In this document: positions 27,411 through 36,319 of the stretch, in pieces | Layout of the letters: each line of letters starts with the position of its first letter | How positions within the stretch are numbered: the first letter of the stretch is position 1 | NCBI GenBank assembly: GCA_020072965.1 | Contig: JAIQFY010000027.1 | Span: 37,317 to 101,316 of the forward strand | DNA length: 64,000 nucleotides | Direction of reading: 5' to 3' | From: Terriglobia bacterium | Lineage (GTDB): Bacteria; Acidobacteriota; Terriglobia; JAIQFV01 | The notes under the pieces: model-generated | The model's input: the letters and a program-made list of their open reading frames with translations, nothing else | Database searches by the model: none | Told to the model about the DNA's origin: nothing | Translations under genes and position numbers: made by a program

Positions 27411-28129
27411 TTTGCCATCCACCGGTTCCGACAAGGTTCAAGGTTTACTCAGCCGCCCCAGCGAACGTGCGACTCCAAATTCTGAGTTCGGCGATAGTCA
27501 GTCAACCAAGGCCAGCGCTCAGGGCAGACCAGAGAAACCTTCAAATTCAAAAATCCAAACTTCAAGAACACTAAGAAATGCAGGACCGGGCGCCAGCAAG
27601 ATTTCCAAGCCGGGGAAGGATTCTTGAACAAACACAAGTCAATTCATCCATGAAAACACAATCCCCCTCGGGACGGCAAATAACACGAGCACCTGCAGAA
27701 GACGGGGGCTAACAACGGGTCACCGTCTCCCCTTGGCTCGAGCACCGGTCTCGATTCTCCCCCTTGAACGTCCAGGAAATGATCAGGAAAATGCAGTTTA
27801 CAACTCTTTGCGGATATGTCAAGAGCCCTTCCCCTACCGACAATACCGGACGATAACAGGGTTGAAAGAACGAATTCCAAATCCCAAAGTCCAAGAACCA
27901 CACAAAAATCCAATTCCAAATCCCAGACAAAATCCAGTTTCCAAAATCCGTACTTCAGACAATACTCAAAACCAGGTGTCTACCAGCCTGATCGGGTAGC
28001 TAAAGGGTCCCACCTCTCCAGGCCAACGACTGACAAGGCTCGAACCACAGCGAACCGGATTCCGAATGCGTCTTTTTGGGGGGCTCTCTCGTATATATCG
28101 TTAGAATGGTCTTTGGGAGCGAGCTGTTA
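27411..28129. repeat. Intergenic region with A-rich CCAAATTCC-type repeats
   Basis: No gene is supported in these 719 bases. Degenerate repeats built on (A)ATTCCAAATCC / AAATCCAAA occur at about 27542-27570 and more extensively at 27871-27960. Related runs occur in other spacers of this window (29941-30000, 31159-31213, 37945-38034). The sigma-factor promoter should lie near 28060-28110, but no clear boxes were assigned. Confidence 0.6.
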
Positions 28130-28711
28130 ATGAATTCAGTAGAGGGGGAGCGGGAAGCACTGGCTCAATCGCTACGGACGCGGGATCCCGAAGTGATCGA
28201 GCACCTCATCGACCAGTACCAGTATCGCCTTTTCCGCTATTTGATTTACCTGACTGGAAACCGCGAGGAGGCGGAAGACTTGTTCCAGGAGACCTGGATC
28301 CGGGTGCTCGAGCGGGGTCATCGGTATGACGGGCGATCGAAGTTTGATACATGGCTCTTCACAATTGCGCGCAATCTGTTCATTGATCGACTGCGAAGCA
28401 AGAAGACCCAGGTGAGCATCGAGGAGTTCTCTGATTCGGAGGGGCCGGAATCCGGAAACGGAGGCAGTCCAAGGAACGTCCCTTCCCCATTCGACCTGGT
28501 TTCCCAGGGCGAGGTATATGGTCAGTTGTCAGGCCTGATGGATCGATTGCCCTTTCCATCTCGAGAGGCCCTGGTGCTTCGGTTCCAGGAGGAGTTTAGC
28601 CTTGAGGAAATTGCCAGACTAATGGCCGTGCCGATCTCCACGGTGAAATCAAGAATCTACAGGGGCATTGCAATATTGAAGGAGTCACTGGAGGACTCCA
28701 AGCATGAGTGA
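28130..28711 (+). CDS. ECF RNA polymerase sigma factor
   Basis: A 193-aa ECF sigma factor. Region 2: HLIDQYQYRLFRYLIYLTGN, EEAEDLFQETWIRVLERG and FDTWLFTIARNLFIDRLRSK. A Gly/Ser/Pro-rich linker follows at about 110-130. Region 4: LPFPSREALVLRFQEEFSLEEIARLM with the recognition helix PISTVKSRIYRGIAILKESL. ATG 28130 is chosen (GGAG ten bases upstream); ATG 28106 would add eight residues. It overlaps the following anti-sigma gene by eight bases, indicating a cotranslated pair. It is distinct in sequence from the ECF factor at 13420. Confidence 0.92.
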   Translation: MNSVEGEREALAQSLRTRDPEVIEHLIDQYQYRLFRYLIYLTGNREEAEDLFQETWIRVLERGHRYDGRSKFDTWLFTIARNLFIDRLRSKKTQVSIEEFSDSEGPESGNGGSPRNVPSPFDLVSQGEVYGQLSGLMDRLPFPSREALVLRFQEEFSLEEIARLMAVPISTVKSRIYRGIAILKESLEDSKHE

Positions 28712-29192
28712 AGACCTTCACCGTCGGGCCGAGCAGTTGAAGATTGATTCTATGGCAGGCGGAATTTCCGCACCCGATCTCCAGTGGCTCGGGGCACACC
28801 TGGAAGGATGCCCCCCGTGTGCGCAACGAGCCCGAGCCATCGAACGGGCCGTGCGAACCTTACGCTCTGTGACGGTGCGTGTCGATCCGGCGCTCCTGCG
28901 AACCACGCGAATGAAGGTCTACGTTCGCGCTGAAGATCTGAATAGACGAGGGGCGAGGCGGTTGTTGCTGTGGACGTCGTGCGCCACGTCCTGGGTGTGG
29001 ATGGCCGCATGCGCCCTTTTTCTCTGGCACGGCTTCGAGCGGCTGGCCTCTCAAATGGGAATTCCCAACTGGCTGTGGCAGGCGGGGTTTGGCTTGTGGT
29101 GGGCGCTTCCTCTACTCATCGTCGGCATCGTGCTCAGTATGCAACAGCCCGCGGTAAACAATGAAAGGGATTTGACCGCGGGGTTGGATTAA
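28704..29192 (+). CDS. Zinc anti-sigma factor, membrane anchored
   Basis: A 162-aa protein. HLEGCPPC (residues about 32-39) is the HxxxCxxC zinc-finger of anti-sigma factors. Two hydrophobic helices follow: about 92-112 (LLWTSCATSWVWMAACALFLW) and about 125-148 (WQAGFGLWWALPLLIVGIVL). It should bind and restrain the ECF factor whose gene it overlaps by eight bases. The extracytoplasmic part is only a short loop, so sensing may occur in or near the membrane, unlike the anti-sigma factor at 13884. Confidence 0.82.
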   Translation: MSEDLHRRAEQLKIDSMAGGISAPDLQWLGAHLEGCPPCAQRARAIERAVRTLRSVTVRVDPALLRTTRMKVYVRAEDLNRRGARRLLLWTSCATSWVWMAACALFLWHGFERLASQMGIPNWLWQAGFGLWWALPLLIVGIVLSMQQPAVNNERDLTAGLD

Positions 29193-29277
29193 GGGCAGGG
29201 ATTGGGCACACCGTGGGGAATCTCCGGATGGCGAAATCAAATTGAGCAAGGATCCATTAGAAAGCGAGGGTTGGAAT

Positions 29278-29895
29278 ATGTCTGAGATCTCAAAATCAGC
29301 GAACGGGACAGTCCAAACACCTTTCGGGGAAAGAATGCGGTTGATCCGCTTTCGGATGAAAAAAGAGCAGCTCCACTTCTCAGAAGAGATCCGCCTGATT
29401 CCCCGAGCCCTGGTCCTCGTCGCCGTGGTGCTTTTTGTCATTGCCCAGGTGCTGGCGCAGGTCATCGCTGCCCGCGTCGGGGGCCCCTGGCCGGAGATGA
29501 GCCGCCGGGTCAACGTACTGGGCCTGGTTGGAATAGTCACCGGTGGGAGTGTGTTCATTGCCGCAATTATTTTCCTGGCGGGATATGTGAACCGCGATGC
29601 CAAGCGCCGGGGGATGAATTCGACGCTGTGGACTTTCCTGGTGCTGTTGCTGCTGCCCGCCTACCTCGCGACAGGGTTCATTATCTATTTCCTGGTTCGA
29701 GAGCCCCTGCCTTACGACTGCCCGCAGTGCCATGCGAACGTCAGCGCTCGATTCAACTTCTGTCCCAAATGCAAGTGCAACCTTCGGCCGGCTTGTCCTC
29801 AATGCCGTCGGGAGGTGCAAGTGGGGGATCGCTTCTGCTCCAATTGTGCCTGTGAGCTTGGCGAAGCAGCAACCATCCCTGCGACCCAGGGGTGA
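29278..29895 (+). CDS. Membrane protein with C-terminal double zinc ribbon
   Basis: A 205-aa protein. Hydrophobic segments at about 40-62 (ALVLVAVVLFVIAQVLAQVI), 77-100 (VLGLVGIVTGGSVFIAAIIF) and 115-135 (LWTFLVLLLLPAYLATGFII) are followed by a cytosolic tail with four CxxC pairs: CPQC, CPKC, CPQC and CSNC. This is a double zinc-ribbon arrangement. GAGGG precedes ATG 29278. It lies 85 bases after the anti-sigma gene in the same direction and is probably in the same operon. The function is unknown; it may be a membrane partner of the sigma module. Confidence 0.78.
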   Translation: MSEISKSANGTVQTPFGERMRLIRFRMKKEQLHFSEEIRLIPRALVLVAVVLFVIAQVLAQVIAARVGGPWPEMSRRVNVLGLVGIVTGGSVFIAAIIFLAGYVNRDAKRRGMNSTLWTFLVLLLLPAYLATGFIIYFLVREPLPYDCPQCHANVSARFNFCPKCKCNLRPACPQCRREVQVGDRFCSNCACELGEAATIPATQG

Positions 29896-29940
29896 TGGGC
29901 GACCAAATGGGGGTCAGGCAGCATCAAGCCTAAATAGGGT

Positions 29941-30000
29941 AAAATCCAAGCTCCAAATTCCAATCCGCCTGCGGCGGACAAATTCCAAAACCCAAAACGC
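29941..30000. repeat. A-rich CCAAATTCC repeat with embedded stem
   Basis: Part of a 369-base gene-free gap (29896-30264). Units of TCCAAATTCC flank a short hairpin TCCGCC-tgc-GGCGGA at 29964-29978. The same hairpin and flanks recur at 37979-37993 with loop ttc, so this is a dispersed repeat family. Confidence 0.7.
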
Positions 30001-30215
30001 AACGCCCTGATTGGGGCAGGCGGTCCCCTCACGTAGAGCCAGTAGGGGTGTGATTGTCTCTAGAAGCCCCGTCGTTTCCTCCCATGCTGCTCCCGCAACT
30101 ATTCATCGCACGCCCTATCGGTGAGCGGCATAACCCCAGAGCGAATTTTGAATCCCGCTGGCATCAGCGATCTGTTATTTCGGGAGTGAAGGGCTCTGCT
30201 GTATACGAGAAAGTT

Positions 30216-30255
30216 CAGGGCGCCCAAAGACCCATAGCATCTCATGGGCGCCCTG
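30216..30255 (-). terminator. Hairpin downstream of the peroxiredoxin gene
   Basis: A perfect 11-base stem, CAGGGCGCCCA (30216-30226) paired with TGGGCGCCCTG (30245-30255), with an 18-base loop, starts ten bases after the peroxiredoxin stop. No strong U-run follows, so it may be a factor-assisted terminator or RNA-stabilising end. Confidence 0.6.
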
Positions 30256-30264
30256 GAAGATTCA

Positions 30265-30897
30265 TTACGAAGGTTGCTTGGTGATCCGCAGATAGGGTTT
30301 CAACGTCCTAAATCCCGCCGGAAATTTTTTCTTTGCATCTTCGTCGGAAATGGCCGGCGCGATGATGACGTCCTGACCTTGCTTCCAATTGACCGGGGTA
30401 GCAACGCTATGCTTGGCTGTAAGTTGTAAAGAGTCAATCACACGCAGGATTTCATCAAAATTGCGGCCCGTGCTGGCGGGATAAGTGATGGTCAACTTGA
30501 CTTTCTTGTCCGGCCCGACCACGAAAACCGACCTGACCGTGAAGGTGTCGTTCGCTGCCGGATGAATCATGTCATAGAGATTTGAAATCTTGCGGTCTCC
30601 ATCGGCGATGACCGGAAAGTTCAGGGCGTGACCCTGGGTTTCCTTAATGTCGTTGGCCCATCTCTTGTGATCGTCCAGCGGATCAACACTCAACCCGATG
30701 ACTTTCACGTGGCGTTTATCAAATTCCGGTTTCAGGTGCGCCACCTCCCCCAGTTCCGTGGTGCACACCGGGGTGAAATCACGCGGATGTGAAAATAAAA
30801 CTCCCCAACTGTCTCCCAACCACTGATGAAAACTGATCGGCCCTTCCGTCGTCTGCGCCGTGAAGTCCGGCGCCACGTCCCCTAATCGAATTGCCAT
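30265..30897 (-). CDS. 1-Cys peroxiredoxin (Prx6 type)
   Basis: A 210-aa thiol peroxidase that reduces hydrogen peroxide and alkyl hydroperoxides. It starts RLGDVAPDFTAQTT and carries the active-site signature HPRDFTPVCTTELGEVA with the peroxidatic Cys in PVCTTE. The Prx6-type C-terminal extension (ATPVNWKQGQDVIIAPAISDEDAKKKFP) is present. No resolving Cys is evident, which fits the 1-Cys class. GAGGAG lies eight bases before the ATG. It is monocistronic, followed by a strong hairpin. The gene name is not assigned because Prx6-type naming varies. Confidence 0.95.
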   Translation of the reverse strand: MAIRLGDVAPDFTAQTTEGPISFHQWLGDSWGVLFSHPRDFTPVCTTELGEVAHLKPEFDKRHVKVIGLSVDPLDDHKRWANDIKETQGHALNFPVIADGDRKISNLYDMIHPAANDTFTVRSVFVVGPDKKVKLTITYPASTGRNFDEILRVIDSLQLTAKHSVATPVNWKQGQDVIIAPAISDEDAKKKFPAGFRTLKPYLRITKQPS

Positions 30898-31572
30898 ATG
30901 TTTTCTCCTCTCTATAGAAACCGCACCGCGAAGACATCAGCCTCTCATGAGAAAGGAAGGTCTTCCAGGTATCAAATCCTCAACGTCCTGCTGTAGAAGC
31001 AAGAATGTTACCGTCGCGATACTCGAGCGCTCATGCCCTCGATTCCGTTCCTTTGCGGATAACATCACTTTATCCATCAAGCACCCGCTTGTCAATATTG
31101 GAACTGGAATCATGGAGCCAAGGTATCGACGGGGAGAGGCCGGATTGGATATTATCGAAAAAATCCAAAATCCAAATTCCAAAGTCCAAATAAAAACCAA
31201 TTTCCAAATTCCATGCTGCGGAAACTTGTGCAGCCACGCCGATTCACCCTAACGGATGGGTTGCAGGTCATCTATTGACACCCCACCCAGACTTCTGGCG
31301 CGCATCAAGACCCAAGGGCACAAACACAAACAAAATTACGATCATTTATTCCGGCGACTTCTGCGCGTGGCAAGACGGCGCCGGAGACTGGGTGTGATGG
31401 GATAAGGATTCTTCCTATGGCGAAGACGGTACGGAGTTGGAATTAAGCTGAAGAATGCTCGCCCTGCCGGATCAACCGGCGACCGGATCCGTTCGTGTGA
31501 TAATTCCGGGACTTCCCGGTCTTTCGAATTGCGGTAGCTGTTTAAGAGCGAGAGCGAGTCCGGCCCGGCCCT
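30898..31572. other. Intergenic region with one A-rich repeat, no gene recognised
   Basis: 675 bases without a supported gene. The peroxiredoxin ribosome-binding site is at its left edge. An A-rich repeat (AAATCCAAAATCCAAATTCC type) occupies 31159-31213. A plus-strand open frame spanning 30860-31252 overlaps the peroxiredoxin start and shows no protein features. Confidence 0.5.
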
Positions 31573-33204
31573 TTAAGCCGCGCGTGAGGCTGCACCGGTC
31601 TCCGCAAACCCTTTTGACACCACTGACATGAGATTCCGGTGAAGCACCAGGGAGGCCGCGATGACGCCGCCAAACATCGCTCCGGTCACGCCGGGGACGG
31701 CGGCATCTTGTCCCGTCAGGAAGAGATTCCGGACCGGTGTACGGGCGCCGATAGACCGGAGGCGAAACCGCGCAGGCGTTGCGCTGAGTCCGTAAATCTC
31801 GCCTTGTGGATAATTGGCAAAATGTCGGGTGGAAAGCGGCGTGGAGAGTTCATGGCATTTGATTCTTGATCGCGTGGCGGGAACGTGACGCTCCAATTCG
31901 CGGAGGAGCCGGTTGGCGAGATTTTGCTTGAACTCGTCATAATCCAGCCCGCGCCGTTTCCAACTTGTTTCGGCCCAACGCTGAAACCATCGGTAATGGA
32001 CTGGCGCCACAACTTCGATCGTGGAGTGGCCAGGATAACGTTTCTCGAAGGTGGGGTCCTTGGCGGAGGGGAATGAAATGAAGAGGACAGGAAACGGCCC
32101 ATTTGGATCCGCTTCAAAGCCTGAAAGGGCAGCGTCATGATCGGGGTCGCCATAGATCCAGAGGTTGGTCGGATCAAAATCCGGCTCACCGGGGACACGT
32201 TTCAGACCGACGTAGAGGCAGACATGACACATGGACGGGGGAATGCTTTTGACCTCTTCGAGCAGGCCCAGGCTCGTGGAAAACCCGGCGGGCACGAGCC
32301 GGGAAAAGGTGTTGAAGGCACCGGCATCGCTGATGATGGTTTGGGCGCGCAGTTCACGGCCGTTTGCCATGCGAACACCGACAGCACACCGCTCACGGTC
32401 CATCAGAATCTCAGACACCTCGGCGCTGTTTACGATCTGTCCGCCGGCTCGCTCGATCAGGGGAGCGATGCCCGCCGCGATCTCAGACGCCCCTCCGACC
32501 GGATAGGAAGCCCCCTCGAGATAGTGATCGGCGACCATGGCGTGCATTCCGAAGCTGCTTTGGCCCGGCGGGAGTCCGTAGTCTCCCCACTGGCCAGTGA
32601 GCACAGCGGCCAATTCCCGATTCCGGGTGATTTGCTTTAAGACCTGAGCCGTGGTCTGCCCGGCGTAGCGCAAGAACCGCAAGCGCATCAGCGGACCGAG
32701 CAGGCGCGCCATCGGCTCCGGCAGCGCTTTTTCGGCAAAGTACAGGTTGCTGGCGCGGGCGGCCGCGCCGACCGCCGCGAGGTAGCGGTCGATGGCCCCC
32801 GTCTCCGCCGGAAAGTACTGGTTCATGCGATCCCGGAAATTTTCCAAACCCGAAGGAAAGTCGTACTCGCGGTCGGCGATCCGGATGCGATCATACACTT
32901 CCGGCATCGGGTTCCACTGGAGCCGGCCTTCAGTGAGGTGATCAAAAACCGCCCGGAGTTCGGAACCCGGGTGGTTCACGCCGCCGATATAGTGAACCCC
33001 GACGTCCCACTCATAACCAGGCCGGCAGAAGGCATGGGTGAACCCGCCGGCGGTGTAATGCCGCTCCAGCACCAGGACCTTCCGGCCGGCATGCTTTGAC
33101 AACAGGGCCGCCGCTGTCATCCCGCCGATCCCAGAGCCAATCACGATAACGTCGTAGGTGTCGTCGATGGGGCGTTGCTTGTAGGAGATGCCAACTCGCT
33201 TCAT
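31573..33204 (-). CDS. FAD-dependent oxidoreductase, RetSat/phytoene-desaturase-like
   Basis: A 543-aa flavoprotein. The N-terminal Rossmann motif VIVIGSGIGGMTAAALLSKH (GxGxxG) is followed by VLERHYTAGG and FTHAFCRPGYEWDVGVHYIGG, as in all-trans-retinol 13,14-reductase (RetSat) and carotenoid desaturase/isomerase relatives. The C-terminal FAD-binding end LFLTGQDAAVPGVTGAMFGG is typical. The substrate is unknown; a polyene or other lipid is likely. ATG 33204 is preceded by GGAGG at six bases. It is divergent from a TetR regulator across 93 bases that hold a near-consensus promoter and overlapping inverted repeats, so it is probably repressed by that TetR protein. Confidence 0.88.
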   Translation of the reverse strand: MKRVGISYKQRPIDDTYDVIVIGSGIGGMTAAALLSKHAGRKVLVLERHYTAGGFTHAFCRPGYEWDVGVHYIGGVNHPGSELRAVFDHLTEGRLQWNPMPEVYDRIRIADREYDFPSGLENFRDRMNQYFPAETGAIDRYLAAVGAAARASNLYFAEKALPEPMARLLGPLMRLRFLRYAGQTTAQVLKQITRNRELAAVLTGQWGDYGLPPGQSSFGMHAMVADHYLEGASYPVGGASEIAAGIAPLIERAGGQIVNSAEVSEILMDRERCAVGVRMANGRELRAQTIISDAGAFNTFSRLVPAGFSTSLGLLEEVKSIPPSMCHVCLYVGLKRVPGEPDFDPTNLWIYGDPDHDAALSGFEADPNGPFPVLFISFPSAKDPTFEKRYPGHSTIEVVAPVHYRWFQRWAETSWKRRGLDYDEFKQNLANRLLRELERHVPATRSRIKCHELSTPLSTRHFANYPQGEIYGLSATPARFRLRSIGARTPVRNLFLTGQDAAVPGVTGAMFGGVIAASLVLHRNLMSVVSKGFAETGAASRAA

Positions 33205-33235
33205 GAAGTTCCTCCGGTCCAATGTGGACACTGCC

Positions 33236-33274
33236 AACATCGATTCTAAGGAACGATGTTGCTTTTGTCAACAT
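33236..33274. promoter_or_regulatory. Candidate TetR operator region (overlapping dyads)
   Basis: Two dyads share an arm: AACATCG (33236-33242) with CGATGTT (33254-33260), and ATGTTG (33256-33261) with CAACAT (33269-33274). They cover the -10, spacer and -35 of the minus-strand promoter, a good position for repression by the divergent TetR protein. Confidence 0.6.
33243..33271 (-). promoter_or_regulatory. Promoter of the RetSat-like gene
   Basis: Read on the minus strand, TTGACA (33266-33271) is followed by a 17-base spacer and TAGAAT (33243-33248). The -35 box is perfect and the -10 box matches five of six consensus bases. It points into the oxidoreductase gene, whose ATG is about 39 bases further on. 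Confidence 0.75.
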
Positions 33275-33297
33275 TATTTGTTACAAGGGGATTCTCT

Positions 33298-33903
33298 ATG
33301 CGCAAACCGCCCTACCACCACGGCAACCTTCGAGCAGTCCTCCTCCAGACAGCCATGCGCCTGATCCGGGAAGTGGGTCCTGCGGGATTTACATTGCGCG
33401 AGGTTGCCCGCCGGGCGAATGTCTCACACAATGCGCCCTACCGGCATTTCCGCAATAAGGACCAGTTGCTGGCGGCGGTGGCGACTGAGGGATTCCGGGA
33501 ACTGACCGCGGCCATGCGCACCGCAGCGGAATCGCAGCCCTCTGCCTGGGAGCGGCTGCGGCGCTCCGGTCTGGCGTATATCTCGTTTGCGGTGAGGAGG
33601 CCGGAACACTTTACCGTCATGTTCGACACCCCCCTCAACCCGAGGGACGATCCGGTCTGCGCAAAGGCGGGAGAGGAGGCGTTTGGAACGCTGTTGAGCT
33701 TCATTGCGTACTGCCAGCGCCAGCGGGAGCTGCCGCCCGGGGATCCGTTGCCTTTGGCGCTGGTGGCCTGGTCGCTGGTGCACGGGATCGGCAAGCTGGC
33801 GAATGCCAATCGCTTTCCATTTCATTCGAAAACCGAGTTGATGAAATTTTCAGAGAAGGCCCTGGATGGGGCGCTCGGGGGAATGAGGCGAAAGCCAGGA
33901 TAG
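33298..33903 (+). CDS. TetR/AcrR family transcriptional regulator
   Basis: A 201-aa regulator. The N-terminal helix-turn-helix is complete: LLQTAMRLIREVGPAGFTLREVARRANVSHNAPYRHF, then KDQLLAAVATEGF. The C-terminal ligand domain is helical with WERLRRSGLAYISFAVRRPEHFTVMF, typical of the TetR WHG-domain group. ATG 33298 has AAGGGG eight bases upstream; a start 14 codons earlier has none. It is divergent from the RetSat-like oxidoreductase, and the shared spacer has dyads suited to its binding. It probably senses a lipid or a related small molecule. Confidence 0.92.
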   Translation: MRKPPYHHGNLRAVLLQTAMRLIREVGPAGFTLREVARRANVSHNAPYRHFRNKDQLLAAVATEGFRELTAAMRTAAESQPSAWERLRRSGLAYISFAVRRPEHFTVMFDTPLNPRDDPVCAKAGEEAFGTLLSFIAYCQRQRELPPGDPLPLALVAWSLVHGIGKLANANRFPFHSKTELMKFSEKALDGALGGMRRKPG

Positions 33904-33972
33904 AACACTGATCCCTCTCAGGGGACCACTGGCCAGCCGGGCGCAAGGATGGATGGGGCGCAGGTCGTCACA

Positions 33973-36057
33973 CTACTTCAAATACTGATCCACCCAGTCC
34001 AGCCATCGTTTGAAGACGTCGCTCTGCCGAACGGGATCGCCGGGAAAATGACCGCGCACGGGGTAGGCGTAGAATTTCACCGGAGTGCCGTTGTCCTTCA
34101 ATGCATGGTACATCTTGTATGACTGAGTAATCGGGACGCGGAAGTCACCGGTGTCGCACAAGATGAGCGTGGGCGTCTTGATCCGGGCGGCGTAGGTGAT
34201 CGGCGATTGTTCGCGATACAACGTCATGTTCTCTCCCACCCAGGGGGATCCGCCAAATGAGAGCCCATCGATGACGTTGAAGTCGCTCAAGTTGTACTCA
34301 TCAACGACATCGTTCACCGCGGCTCCCGAAACGGCCACCTTCCAGTTGGGATAATGGCCGATCAGCCACGAGGTCATGTATCCCCCGTACGACCAGCCGG
34401 ACACGCCGATCCGGGAAGAATCGATGAACCCCTGCTTTTCGAGCTCTGCCAATCCGGCCATCACGTCCCGGCCCGGCCCATCCCCTGCATCCTTCTCGAT
34501 GGCGCGCTGATAGGCGTTGCCGAGGTTGTCGCTCCCCCGATAGTTGGGTTCAAAGACCACGTATCCGTGAGAGGCAATTAACTGGTCGAAGAAGCTGAAG
34601 TTGAGGACGGAGGCCGCCTGCGGTCCCCCGTGAATGTGAAGGAGCAACGGATATTTCTTATCTCTCTGAAACCCGGGCGGAAATACCAGCACCGCATCCT
34701 CCTTGAATCCATCCGGGCCCTGCCATTCGAAGGTTTCCTCGCTCCCCAACTCAAGGGAGGCCACCTCGTGGTTGAAATCGGTCAGTCGCGCGGGTTTCGA
34801 ACCGGCGGAAGACAGGTAGTAGAGTTCGGTGGGACGATGCGGTGTGCTTCCCGTGAAGGCAATAGCCCCGTTTTTCCCCACGTTCGCGTCAATCCAAAAC
34901 AGCCACGAAGGATTGACTTCTCCCAGGTTGATTGGCTTCGCCGGTCCTTCAAGGGGCTGGATCCACATCGCGACCTGTGTGCTGCTGTGCCCGCCCACGA
35001 GGAGAGATTTGCTGTCGGGCATCCAGATGGCGCGGACCAGGTTGCGATCGAGGGGTCGCGTCAGGTCCACACCCTCCCCGCCGCTGGAAGGGGTGACATA
35101 GATTTCATTTTCATTGTTGATGTTTCCGTCGCGAGAATAGAGATAGGCGATGTGAAGGCCGTCCGGCGAATACACTCCCAGCCCTTCCAGGTCCGCGTGC
35201 GGGGTCAGTTTCTGGATTTTACCCGTGGCGATTTCCAAGAGCTCGACCACGGACTGATTGGCGTCACCGAGAAACGGGGTGGCCTGTTTTGTGAATGCGA
35301 GAAACCTTCCATCCGGCGACCAGGACAGGGGGGACGCGGGTGGCGAAGGAGGCAGCGTTTTGGCAAGACTCCAGGAACCGGAGGTCAGCCGGCGAGCCTT
35401 CCCGCCGTCCGCAGGGATCAGCCAGATATGTGAAGGAGTCGGCGCCGACGTTGCCAGGAAGTCGATGTTACCCACCTCAAATGCGTCGTTGTGGTTCTTG
35501 ATCTCCTCTTTATTCGGCGGTTCGTCTGGAGTAACGTAGGCGATCTCCTTCCCGTCCGGGCTCCAGGCAAATTGCTCCACGCCCTCTGGGGCGTCAGTCA
35601 GTTTTTGGGCCTCGCCGCCGTTCATAGGAAGGATGAGGATCTGTTCATGCGACTCTTTCTCGGGCCCGATGGCGGCGACAAACGCCAGTCGATCGCCGGT
35701 AGGCGACCAGCGGGGAGAGCCCAGGCCTTTCCGATCGAAGGTCAGGAGGCGCTGCGATCCGGTCGCGGTATCGACGATCACCAGCGCACTGTCCTGCCGG
35801 TCTTCCTTCCAATTCACTCGGGAGACAAGGACAACAATCGATTTTCCATCGGGAGAGATCTGCGGATCAGAGACGCCGACAAGCTTCTGCGCGTCGGCAA
35901 GTTCAATATGCCTTGCTGCCGTGAGGGTCCGTCCCGGGGGGATCAACACGAAAAGGAGCAGGAGGACCATCAGAAGCCATCGTTCGACTGAATTGACCCC
36001 GGGGGGAAAGTCGACTCCCGTTGCCGTGGCGCTTTGGGGCGGCTTGCGTGTTGTCAT
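33973..36057 (-). CDS. S9 prolyl oligopeptidase family peptidase, acylaminoacyl-peptidase-like
   Basis: A 694-aa serine peptidase. A single N-terminal hydrophobic helix (WLLMVLLLLFVLIPPG, about 27-42) suggests export or membrane anchoring. A WD40-like beta-propeller fills about 50-430 (repeated SPDGK and WSPDGR/KE motifs). The catalytic domain follows, with the nucleophile elbow GVSGWSYGGYMTSW, the aspartate in LILCDTGDFRVP and the histidine in YPVRGHFPGDP. It cleaves short peptides, often acylated or oligopeptides. ATG 36057 is preferred, with GAGGA at five bases; the longer TTG start adds seven residues. Confidence 0.93.
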   Translation of the reverse strand: MTTRKPPQSATATGVDFPPGVNSVERWLLMVLLLLFVLIPPGRTLTAARHIELADAQKLVGVSDPQISPDGKSIVVLVSRVNWKEDRQDSALVIVDTATGSQRLLTFDRKGLGSPRWSPTGDRLAFVAAIGPEKESHEQILILPMNGGEAQKLTDAPEGVEQFAWSPDGKEIAYVTPDEPPNKEEIKNHNDAFEVGNIDFLATSAPTPSHIWLIPADGGKARRLTSGSWSLAKTLPPSPPASPLSWSPDGRFLAFTKQATPFLGDANQSVVELLEIATGKIQKLTPHADLEGLGVYSPDGLHIAYLYSRDGNINNENEIYVTPSSGGEGVDLTRPLDRNLVRAIWMPDSKSLLVGGHSSTQVAMWIQPLEGPAKPINLGEVNPSWLFWIDANVGKNGAIAFTGSTPHRPTELYYLSSAGSKPARLTDFNHEVASLELGSEETFEWQGPDGFKEDAVLVFPPGFQRDKKYPLLLHIHGGPQAASVLNFSFFDQLIASHGYVVFEPNYRGSDNLGNAYQRAIEKDAGDGPGRDVMAGLAELEKQGFIDSSRIGVSGWSYGGYMTSWLIGHYPNWKVAVSGAAVNDVVDEYNLSDFNVIDGLSFGGSPWVGENMTLYREQSPITYAARIKTPTLILCDTGDFRVPITQSYKMYHALKDNGTPVKFYAYPVRGHFPGDPVRQSDVFKRWLDWVDQYLK

Positions 36058-36319
36058 GGATGTCCTCGCTTCATTCAAGATTTGACTTCAGAGGTCAAGG
36101 CATCCCGCACGTGGCAGGAAGCCAACTGGAGCTTGAGATGGGGCAAGCGAAGTATAGCGATTCTCAAGCTGGCGGTAAAGCGGCTGGGTTCATATGTTCA
36201 AGTGCAGGTCAAGGCACTGAGCTAGCCGTTGACTTGTCGTTTCCTGACCAGATAGAATCCCCTCCTCTCATTTGAGTTAATTCAAGCAATCCGCACTTTT
36301 TACAAGGAGGACGGCAACG

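Noticed and set aside
30860..31252. Plus-strand 130-codon frame overlapping the peroxiredoxin start
   Set aside because: It overlaps a clear gene and its ribosome-binding site, contains an A-rich repeat and shows no domain features.
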